From Reyranella sp. (GTDB taxonomy: Bacteria > Pseudomonadota > Alphaproteobacteria > Reyranellales > Reyranellaceae), in assembly GCA_016780605.1 (NCBI GenBank), contig JADHLS010000497.1:1-5100 (forward strand): 5,100 bases of DNA. The letters run 5' to 3'. Numbering within the stretch: position 1 is the stretch's first letter; each line of letters starts with the position of its first letter. The notes under the pieces were generated by a model. It saw only the letters and a program-made list of their open reading frames with translations. It was not told the origin of the DNA and made no database searches. Below are positions 1 through 5,100 of the stretch, piece after piece. The position numbers and the translations under genes are program-made.

Positions 1-596
1 CACAGAAGGTGAACTGCGCCGTCATCAACGGCGGCGACGGCCAGCACGAGCATCCCACCCAGGCGCTGCTCGATGCGCTTACCATCCGACGACGACGCGG
101 CAAGCTCGAAGGGCTGCTGGTGGCGATCTGCGGCGACATCATGCACAGCCGCGTCGCGCGCTCGAACATCCACCTGCTGCAAATCATGGGCGCGCGCGTG
201 CGGGTGGTCGGGCCGCCCACCCTGATGCCTACCGACATCGACCGCATGGGCGTCGAGGTCCACTACAGCATGAAGACGGGCCTGAAGGACGTCGACATCG
301 TCATGATGCTGCGCCTGCAGACCGAGCGCATGCAGGGCTCGTTCGTGCCCTCGATCAGCGAATACTTCCGCTTCTTCGGGCTGGACAGCGAGAAGCTCAA
401 GTTCGCCAAGCCCGATGCGCTGATCATGCATCCCGGGCCGATGAACCGCGGCGTCGAGATCGATTCGGAGGTCGCCGATGACCTCGACCGCTCGGTGATC
501 CACGAGCAGGTCGAGATGGGCGTGGCCGTGCGCATGGCCTGCCTGGATGCCCTGATCGGCGGGCGACGCAACGCGCTATCGGGGGCCGCGGCGTGA
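1..596 (+). CDS. pyrB: Aspartate carbamoyltransferase catalytic subunit, 5'-truncated by window edge
   Basis: Cytosolic enzyme of de novo pyrimidine synthesis that joins carbamoyl phosphate and L-aspartate into N-carbamoyl-L-aspartate. The frame is open from the window edge (first whole codon at 3), so the GTG at 9 is an internal Val and not the start. About 197 residues are visible of a usual 305-320; the N-terminal carbamoyl-phosphate domain with its STRT-type motif is missing. Visible signatures are HPTQALLD (from 51, carbamoyl-phosphate His and Gln), [12 protein letters not shown] (from about 129, including the Arg that binds aspartate), LRLQTERM (from about 309) and HPGPMNRG (from 429). 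The order and spacing match ATCase and not ornithine carbamoyltransferase, which would carry other C-terminal signatures. No pyrI regulatory subunit follows; the next gene is a dihydroorotase-like protein, the arrangement expected for a PyrB-PyrX type holoenzyme (inference). The stop is TGA at 594-596. Identification is secure. Confidence 0.97.
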   Translation, partial: QKVNCAVINGGDGQHEHPTQALLDALTIRRRRGKLEGLLVAICGDIMHSRVARSNIHLLQIMGARVRVVGPPTLMPTDIDRMGVEVHYSMKTGLKDVDIVMMLRLQTERMQGSFVPSISEYFRFFGLDSEKLKFAKPDALIMHPGPMNRGVEIDSEVADDLDRSVIHEQVEMGVAVRMACLDALIGGRRNALSGAAA

Positions 597-609
597 GTGG
601 CAAAGGCGC

Positions 610-735
610 TTCCCTCCCCATCGTCCTACGATGGGGAGGTGCCCGCGAAGCGGGCGGAGGGGTCATGAGCATCGCCACTGACGCTCATGACCCCTCCGGC
701 CCTTCGGGCCATCTCCCCACTTCGTGGGGAGGGAA
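610..735. repeat. Two inverted copies of a hairpin-rich intergenic repeat between pyrB and pyrC
   Basis: The left copy (610-670, 61 bases) and the right copy (683-735, 53 bases, opposite orientation) flank a 12-base spacer at 671-682. Read in the same orientation, both begin TTCCCTCCCC, carry two short hairpins and end GGAGGGGTCATGAGC. The inner ends give a perfect 16-base inverted repeat (655-670 with 683-698). Local hairpins are 613-624/628-639 (12 bp), 641-646/650-655 (6 bp, GAA loop), 698-702/706-710 (5 bp) and 713-720/724-731 (8 bp, TTC loop). No T-tract follows any of them, so this is not an intrinsic terminator. It looks like a REP/BIME- or MITE-like element; copies elsewhere in the genome are expected but cannot be seen here. 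Confidence 0.88.
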
Positions 736-741
736 CCTTTG
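726..741 (+). promoter_or_regulatory. Ribosome binding site and TTG start of the pyrC-like gene, inside the repeat hairpin
   Basis: GGGGAGGG at 726-733 is a strong Shine-Dalgarno match, with a 5-base spacer (734-738) before TTG at 739-741. This decides the start: the in-frame GTG at 724 lies in the hairpin stem, overlaps the Shine-Dalgarno and has no ribosome binding site of its own. Bases 724-731 pair with 713-720 in an 8-bp stem, so the site would be masked in folded mRNA. No in-frame ATG near the N-terminus offers an alternative. Confidence 0.65.
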
Positions 742-2088
742 ACCGGCACCATCGATCGCCTTGCGCCGCAGCACAGCGGCTCGACCGCCTACATCAACGC
801 GCGGATCATCGATCCCACGGGCGACACCGAGTACCAGGGCGCGGTCCTGATCAGCGACGGCAAGATCGCCGACTACGGCCCCAACCTGTTCGCCTCGGGC
901 GCGCCCTACGGCATCCAGTCGGTCGACTGCCGCGGCCTTCATCTCGCGCCCGGCCTGGTCGACACGCGCGTGCATACCGGCGAGCCGGGCGAGGAGCACA
1001 AGGAGACTCTGGAAAGCGCCGGCGCCGCCGCGGCCGTGGGCGGCATCACGTCGCTGGTGCTGCTGCCCGACAACGAGCCGCCCTTCGATGACGCCTCGCT
1101 GATCGAGTTCGTCGCCCGCCGCGCCCGCCAGATCAAGCTGGTGAACATGTATGCCTACGGCGCACTGACCGCGGGCCTTGAAGGCAAGGAGCTGGCCGAG
1201 ATGGGCCTGCTGGCAGAGGCCGGCGCGGTCGCCTTCACCGACGCCGACCATGCCGTGGGCAACGCCCAGGTGCTGCGGCGCGCGCTCTACTACGCCAAGG
1301 CCTTCGACGCTCTGATCGTGCACCTGCCGCAGGAGCCGACGCTGTCGGGCGGCCACATGACCAGCGGCGAGATGGCGACGCGGCTTGGCCTGTCCAGCAA
1401 TCCTCCGCTCGCCGAGGTGATGCTGGTCGAGCGCGACATTCGCCTCGCCGAGATGACCGGCGGTCGCCTGCACCTCGCCAAGATCTCGACCGCCGAATCC
1501 GTCGCTGCGATCGCCGCTGCGAAGGCGCGCGGACTGAAGATCACCTGCGATACCGCCGCTCCCTACTTTGCGCTGAACGATCTCGCGGTCGGCGACTACC
1601 GAACCTTCGGCAAGCTGGTGCCGCCGCTGCGCGCCGAGAAGGACCGGCTGGCCGTGGTCGAGGGCCTGAAGAACGGCACGATCGACGCCATCGTCTCCGA
1701 CCACCGGCCGCAGGACCAGGACAGCAAGCGCGTGCCCTTCGCCCAGGCCGAGCCGGGCGGCATCGGGCTGGAAACCTTGCTCCCGGTCTCGCTCGAGCTG
1801 GTGCACAACGGCCAGCTCACCCTGCCGCGCCTGTTCCAGTTGCTGGCCAGCACGCCGGCGCGGCTGTTCGGCCTGCCCGGCGGCAAGCTCGCCAAGGGCG
1901 CGCCGGCCGATCTCGTGGTGTTCGACGCCGACTATGCCTGGAAGGTCGATCGCGACGAGCTCTGGAGCAAGACCAAGAACACGCCGTTCGACGAGCGGCC
2001 GGTGCAGGGCCGCGTCATGGCGACCATCGTCGGCGGCCGCACGATCTATCGCGACGAAAGTTTCGTGACGGCTGCGAGAGCGGCCTAG
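739..2088 (+). CDS. pyrC: Dihydroorotase homologue, probably non-catalytic (PyrX-like partner of PyrB)
   Basis: Amidohydrolase-superfamily protein of 449 residues (TTG start), similar along its whole length to type I dihydroorotases, which interconvert carbamoyl aspartate and dihydroorotate. Family landmarks are PGLVD (about 71-75), GGITS followed by LLPDNEP (108-114), FTDAD (166-170), IVHLPQE (from 193), AKIST (247-251), PPLRAEKDR (about 294-302), VSDHRP (319-324) and the KNTPF near the C-terminus. Key residues are changed. The zinc HxH reads R77-V-H79, HLREPG reads HTGEPG (substrate Arg replaced by G81), the PNTNP loop reads PDNEP, and the later zinc His of the CHVST motif is K248. H195 and D321 remain. 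Activity is therefore unlikely. By analogy with Pseudomonas PyrC'/PyrX, it probably stabilises the PyrB complex, with a true dihydroorotase encoded elsewhere (inference). Automatic annotation would call it dihydroorotase (pyrC). It follows pyrB on the same strand after the repeat spacer, so co-transcription is likely. Confidence 0.9.
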   Translation: MTGTIDRLAPQHSGSTAYINARIIDPTGDTEYQGAVLISDGKIADYGPNLFASGAPYGIQSVDCRGLHLAPGLVDTRVHTGEPGEEHKETLESAGAAAAVGGITSLVLLPDNEPPFDDASLIEFVARRARQIKLVNMYAYGALTAGLEGKELAEMGLLAEAGAVAFTDADHAVGNAQVLRRALYYAKAFDALIVHLPQEPTLSGGHMTSGEMATRLGLSSNPPLAEVMLVERDIRLAEMTGGRLHLAKISTAESVAAIAAAKARGLKITCDTAAPYFALNDLAVGDYRTFGKLVPPLRAEKDRLAVVEGLKNGTIDAIVSDHRPQDQDSKRVPFAQAEPGGIGLETLLPVSLELVHNGQLTLPRLFQLLASTPARLFGLPGGKLAKGAPADLVVFDADYAWKVDRDELWSKTKNTPFDERPVQGRVMATIVGGRTIYRDESFVTAARAA

Positions 2089-2163
2089 GGCGGCGTAGTC
2101 GCCGGCCAAAACCTGCCTCCAAACGGCCTTTTCGTCTGTTATGGTCGGGCTCCTTCACACACC

Positions 2164-2176
2164 AGGGCGTTGCATG
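2164..2176 (+). promoter_or_regulatory. Weak ribosome binding site deciding the start at 2174
   Basis: AGGG at 2164-2167 lies 6 bases before the ATG at 2174-2176. The longer in-frame start (ATG at 2141) has no Shine-Dalgarno and would put 11 mostly non-hydrophobic residues before a good signal peptide, so 2174 is preferred. A second ATG directly follows at 2177. Confidence 0.5.
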
Positions 2177-2992
2177 ATGCTTCGACAGTCACTTCTCATC
2201 GGCATCGCCGGTTTAGGCCTCGCCGGCGCCGCCGTGGCCCAGCAACGCGGCCAGTCACGCGAAGACCTGCTCGACGCGCTCACGCGCCACATCCAGATCT
2301 GCGGTGAGATGACCGACACGCAGTCACGGCTCTCCTGCTACGACCGCCTGCAGACGCAGGTCGGCGGCGTAGCGCCGCCGGCACAGCCGACGCCCACGCC
2401 GCTGCAGGCCTCACCGGCGCCGGCGCCTACGCCGCTCGGACCGCCGACGTCGATCGGCCCGGGCTCGACAATGGGTTCAGCCGGCGGATCATCAGGCGGC
2501 GGCATCAGCTCCTCGCCGCTCACGCCACAGCCGCTCGGCGTGCCGGGCGGTGGGACCGCCACTCTGGGCGGCGGTGCAGGCGTCGGCGCGCAGCCGACGT
2601 CTCGGGATCCCGACGCCGCGTTCGATCCGCGCAGCTCCAGCTACCAGCCGCCCCAGTCGATGGGGCCGAAGCCGCAGCCGCAGGTCCGGCGCAGTGGACA
2701 GCGGCCGATCCCCAACTTCGCGACGCCGCAGCCGCTGGTGACGCTGGCCGCCGCCAATCTGACCTACGGCGATTCGCGCTACTGGCAGGTGACCATCACC
2801 CTCACCTCCAACACGCCGCGCCCGCTCAACGCCCAGGCCGAATGCACCTTCCTGAATGCCGGGCAGCCCGTCATGACGGACTACTTCGGGCCGATCATGA
2901 TCCAGCCGGGCGAGCAGATCACCACCGAGCTGATCGGTCCGCCCACCACATCCTACGTCGATATGACCAACTGCAGACTGACCAGCCCCTAG
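2174..2992 (+). CDS. Exported protein of unknown function with two-cysteine N-terminal motif, Pro/Gly-rich linker and C-terminal beta-rich domain
   Basis: I do not recognise this 272-residue protein as a named gene. Residues 1-22 look like a Sec signal peptide: a basic start (R4), a hydrophobic core and an AVA cleavage site before Q23-Q24. Export to the periplasm is therefore likely; there is no lipobox Cys. Residues 28-59 form a short predicted helical segment with C43 and C55 in the pattern C-x11-C-Y-D, ending RLSCYDRL. Similar RLxCYD motifs occur in several proteobacterial envelope proteins, some linked to type VI secretion (from memory). Residues about 61-181 are a low-complexity Pro/Gly/Ser/Ala linker. 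Residues about 182-272 alternate like beta strands and contain C224 and C267. All four mature cysteines could form two disulfides, one per end. The gene starts 85 bases after the pyrC-like stop and ends 6 bases before plsY, in the same frame, suggesting it is co-transcribed with plsY. Function unknown; the coding call is strong because of the signal peptide and domain layout. Confidence 0.82.
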   Translation: MMLRQSLLIGIAGLGLAGAAVAQQRGQSREDLLDALTRHIQICGEMTDTQSRLSCYDRLQTQVGGVAPPAQPTPTPLQASPAPAPTPLGPPTSIGPGSTMGSAGGSSGGGISSSPLTPQPLGVPGGGTATLGGGAGVGAQPTSRDPDAAFDPRSSSYQPPQSMGPKPQPQVRRSGQRPIPNFATPQPLVTLAAANLTYGDSRYWQVTITLTSNTPRPLNAQAECTFLNAGQPVMTDYFGPIMIQPGEQITTELIGPPTTSYVDMTNCRLTSP

Positions 2993-2998
2993 CCGTTC

Positions 2999-3646
2999 AT
3001 GGAGTCGTGGCTGCTCCTGCTGCTGGCGCCGTTCCTGCTGGGCTACCTGCTGGGCTCGATCCCCTTCGGCCTGCTGCTGACCAAGGCGGCGGGGCTGGGC
3101 GACATCCGCAAGGTCGGGTCGGGCAATATCGGCGCGACGAACGTGTTGCGCACCGGCCGCAAGGGGCTGGCCGCCGGCACGCTGGTGCTCGATGCGCTGA
3201 AAGGCGTGGTGGCCGTGCTGATCGCCAAGCAGATCGGCGAGATCGCCGCCATCGGCGCGGCGGCGGGGGCCGTGCTCGGGCACATGTTCCCGGTGTGGCT
3301 CGGCTTCAAGGGCGGCAAGGGCGTGGCGACCACGCTCGGCGTCATGTGGGGCCTGTCCTGGCCGGTGGGCGCGATCGCCTGCGCGGCGTGGCTGGTGTTC
3401 GCCGCGCTCTTCCGTTACTCCTCGCTCGCCGCCCTGTTGAGTGTCGTGGTCGCAGCCATCGCCGCCTGGTTCCTGACCGACCACCGCGCGGCAATCCTTC
3501 TGGTGTTGCTGGTGCCGCTGGTCTGGGTGCGCCACCACGAGAACATCGCCCGTCTTCTGAACGGCACCGAGCCGAAGATCGGCCAGCGCAAGGCCGAGAC
3601 CTCTGCTACTTCAGGCCACAACGGGGGCCCGCCGCTCGACAGGTGA
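2999..3646 (+). CDS. plsY: Acyl-phosphate:glycerol-3-phosphate acyltransferase PlsY
   Basis: Inner-membrane enzyme that moves an acyl group from acyl phosphate (made by PlsX) to glycerol 3-phosphate, giving lysophosphatidate, the first step of phospholipid assembly. The 215-residue product is near family length (about 195-215). Conserved motifs are GSIPFG (19-24), GSGNIGATN (40-48), LDALKG (64-69), the glycine-rich loop GHMFPVWLGFKGGKGVAT (94-111) and HHENIARLLNGTE (179-191). Hydrophobic segments lie at about 4-27, 57-76, 82-101, 114-136 and 141-176 (the last may hold two), fitting the multi-pass fold. No Shine-Dalgarno is visible before ATG 2999. The upstream stop is only 6 bases away, so translation probably depends on reinitiation from that gene. 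The core ends near residue 194; residues about 195-215, ending GHNGGPPLDR, are an extra hydrophilic tail. Its last 13 codons lie antisense to the 3' end of the oxidoreductase gene. The function call is secure. Confidence 0.96.
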   Translation: MESWLLLLLAPFLLGYLLGSIPFGLLLTKAAGLGDIRKVGSGNIGATNVLRTGRKGLAAGTLVLDALKGVVAVLIAKQIGEIAAIGAAAGAVLGHMFPVWLGFKGGKGVATTLGVMWGLSWPVGAIACAAWLVFAALFRYSSLAALLSVVVAAIAAWFLTDHRAAILLVLLVPLVWVRHHENIARLLNGTEPKIGQRKAETSATSGHNGGPPLDR

Positions 3647-5100
3647 AGCCGTCGGCGCTCCAGTCCTCGCTGCCGACGCCATGGTGGACGAAGAACAGCC
3701 CGTCGGGATCGTACTTGTCCTTCACCTGCTTCAGGCGCGGGTAGTTCTCACCCCAGAAGGCGCCGCGCCAGTCCGCCTCGAAGAAGTTCGACTCCGAGAC
3801 GTAGGAGCCGTGGTTCGGCACCACCTTGCGCAGCTCGTCCATCGCCGCGGCGACGTTCTTGGCATTGGTGCGCGCCGCCGCGACGTCGGGTTCATGGCCG
3901 GCGATGCCGGGGAAGGCCGGCGCTGCTTCCGAGGCGCTGATGGCAAGCGCGAAGGCGTCGGCCGCCGCCGGGTTGGTCGCGGCGTTGCGCGCGTCGGTGA
4001 TGTTCTCCGTCGGCCCGCCGGCCAAACCTTTGTTGAAGTGCAGGGCGATGCGCCAGCGGCGCGAGCCTGCGAACAGCGCGTCGACCAGCTTCGCCTGGTT
4101 GGCGGGCTCGATCAGCGACGCCGGCAGCCATACTGACTCGTAGCCTTGCAGGGTCCAGCCGGCCTCGCCGAGATTGGCACGCCAGAACACGTTGCCGTCG
4201 GGTGCGCCCGGCCGATCGTCGCTCATCAGGAAATCGGGCGCATTAGCCTTCATCCAGGCGGCGTCCCAGAAATTGCGCGCCGGCAAGGCCGCCACCAATG
4301 GCGGCTGGGTGAGGACGAAGTCGGCGGCCTGGCCCGCGATCCAGTCGAAGAACGGTCGCCAGATGGCGTTGGCCGCCGCACCGTCGATGCCCTGGAACAC
4401 CATGTTGATGGCGAGCACATTGTCGCGACGGAAAATCGCCTGCTCGCCCCAGGTCGGGTTGAACAGCCGCTCGCGATAGAAGGCGACGAAGCGTTCGATC
4501 AGGCGGCGATAGGCCTCGTCCGACTTCGCTTGCACCGCGGTGAAGATGCCGCCGAACAGAGAAGGCAGCGCATGCGTGCGCAGGGTGAGGCGCGTCAACA
4601 CGCCGAAGCTACCGCCGCCTCCGCCCTTCAGCGCCCAGAACAGGTCGGGGTTGGTGCAGGCGTTGGCCAGCCGCACCTGGCCGTCGGCGGTGACGATCTC
4701 GGCCTCGAGCAAGCCGGCGGCGGCGAGCCCGAAGCGCTTGGAGAAGCTGCCAAAGCCGCCGCTCTGGATCAGGCCCGCCACGCCCACCGTCATGCAGCCG
4801 CCGCCCTGCACGTAGCGACCGGCCTTGGCCGCGGCGGCATAGGCATGCAGCCAGACATTGCCCGCGCCCAGCGAGATCGCCGGCTGCGCGGCATGATCAC
4901 AGCCGCGCGGGACGAAGCCGTCGTGCAGCTCGATGCCGTTCATAGGCCGGGTCCACACCAGCAGGGAATCGGCGGCATTCGAGGTGCCCTGATAGCTATG
5001 GCCGCCGCCCTTCACCACCAGGCGCAGGCGATGCTCGCGCGCGAAGTTCACGGCGGCGGACACGTCGGCGGCATTGCGCGCCGCCACCGCATAGGTGCTG
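3606..5100 (-). CDS. FAD-linked oxidoreductase of the berberine bridge enzyme type, 5'-truncated by window edge
   Basis: Flavoprotein oxidase or dehydrogenase of the PCMH/VAO fold with a C-terminal BBE domain. Relatives oxidise sugars, alkaloids or phenolic alcohols; the substrate here cannot be told. About 497 residues are visible. The frame stays open to position 5100, so the GTG at 5087 is internal and the true start, with any signal peptide, lies outside. FAD domain landmarks from the N-terminal side are KGGGHSYQGTS (His codon 4998-5000), GGGCMTVGVAG (Cys codon 4794-4796), GGFGSFSKRFG and FWALKGGGGGSFGVLTRL. The His and Cys match the two residues that hold FAD covalently in bicovalent flavoenzymes, so double attachment is likely (inference). 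The middle is the substrate domain. The C-terminal BBE region contains FWGENYPRLKQVKDKYDPDG (about 3695-3754), followed by VHHGVGSEDWSADGF. The gene is convergent with plsY; its TAG stop (3606-3608) lies inside plsY, a 41-base overlap. It has no evident link to pyrimidine or lipid synthesis. No gene symbol is justified. Confidence 0.93.
   Translation of the reverse strand, partial: STYAVAARNAADVSAAVNFAREHRLRLVVKGGGHSYQGTSNAADSLLVWTRPMNGIELHDGFVPRGCDHAAQPAISLGAGNVWLHAYAAAAKAGRYVQGGGCMTVGVAGLIQSGGFGSFSKRFGLAAAGLLEAEIVTADGQVRLANACTNPDLFWALKGGGGGSFGVLTRLTLRTHALPSLFGGIFTAVQAKSDEAYRRLIERFVAFYRERLFNPTWGEQAIFRRDNVLAINMVFQGIDGAAANAIWRPFFDWIAGQAADFVLTQPPLVAALPARNFWDAAWMKANAPDFLMSDDRPGAPDGNVFWRANLGEAGWTLQGYESVWLPASLIEPANQAKLVDALFAGSRRWRIALHFNKGLAGGPTENITDARNAATNPAAADAFALAISASEAAPAFPGIAGHEPDVAAARTNAKNVAAAMDELRKVVPNHGSYVSESNFFEADWRGAFWGENYPRLKQVKDKYDPDGLFFVHHGVGSEDWSADGFTCRAAGPRCGLK

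Noticed and set aside
685..2109. Long minus-strand open frame of 474 codons opposite the pyrC-like gene
   Set aside because: It lies antisense to a clear family member in GC-rich DNA, has biased His/Arg/Gln/Gly-rich composition and no recognisable domain, and begins in the downstream spacer without a ribosome binding site. It is a shadow frame.
2103..2136. Possible terminator after the pyrC-like gene (GGCC repeated before TTTT)
   Set aside because: The stem would be only 4 bp with a loop over 20 bases, too weak for an intrinsic terminator.
2140..2145. TATGGT as a -10 box for the exported protein gene
   Set aside because: Four of six bases match and the position would suit the start at 2174, but no -35 element is found at normal spacing. 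It is too weak to list as a promoter.
2141..2173. Upstream ATG at 2141 as the start of the exported protein
   Set aside because: It has no Shine-Dalgarno and would place 11 extra residues before a well-formed signal peptide; the ATG at 2174 is better.
2380..2700. Tandem repeat array in the exported protein's linker
   Set aside because: The Pro/Gly-rich codons are low-complexity and loosely repetitive, but no unit recurs regularly enough to call a tandem repeat.
2492..3538. Minus-strand open frame of 348 codons opposite the exported protein and plsY
   Set aside because: It is the antisense shadow of two real genes, rich in Arg/Gln/His/Gly, and crosses their boundary with no domain.
3650..3678. 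7-bp inverted repeat (CGTCGGC/GCCGACG) just after the plsY stop as a terminator
   Set aside because: There is no T-tract after it, and it lies in the conserved GSEDWSADGF coding stretch of the oxidoreductase, which explains the sequence.
2842..3744. Plus-strand open frame of 300 codons overlapping the exported protein, plsY and the oxidoreductase
   Set aside because: It is out of frame with three better-supported genes, has arginine- and glycine-rich low-quality composition and no motif.

Overview
The window is GC-rich, gene-dense DNA with bacterial start and stop usage. It most likely comes from an alphaproteobacterium. This is inferred from the type of dihydroorotase-like protein that follows pyrB (a degenerate, pseudoenzyme-type PyrC), from the pyrB-pyrC-plsY gene order, and from a G/C-rich palindromic intergenic repeat of a style common in that class. 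A Rhodospirillales/Reyranella-like source is a guess only.

Layout. Positions 1-596 (+) hold the C-terminal two thirds of aspartate carbamoyltransferase (pyrB), which starts before the window. Positions 597-738 are a spacer filled almost completely by two copies of a hairpin-rich repeat in opposite orientation; its last bases form the ribosome binding site of the next gene. Positions 739-2088 (+) encode a dihydroorotase homologue that has lost key zinc and substrate residues and is probably the structural partner of PyrB (PyrX-like). Positions 2174-2992 (+) encode an exported protein of unknown function: a signal peptide, a two-cysteine N-terminal motif, a Pro/Gly-rich linker and a C-terminal beta-rich domain. 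Positions 2999-3646 (+) encode PlsY, the membrane acyl-phosphate:glycerol-3-phosphate acyltransferase. Positions 3606-5100 (-) encode most of a berberine-bridge-type FAD oxidoreductase, convergent with plsY and overlapping its 3' end by 41 bases; its N-terminus lies beyond the window.

How it fits together. pyrB and the pyrC-like gene serve the second (and nominally third) step of de novo UMP synthesis. plsY makes lysophosphatidate for phospholipid synthesis. In many alphaproteobacteria, from memory, these genes lie in a pyrB-pyrC-plsY-dprA-topA cluster. Here the cluster is altered in two ways: an exported protein sits between pyrC and plsY, and an unrelated oxidoreductase lies where dprA would be expected. 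No tRNA, rRNA, CRISPR array, insertion sequence or phage gene is visible. The items most worth a second look are the inverted repeat pair that covers the pyrC ribosome binding site, the pseudoenzyme nature of the pyrC product, and the uncharacterised exported protein.
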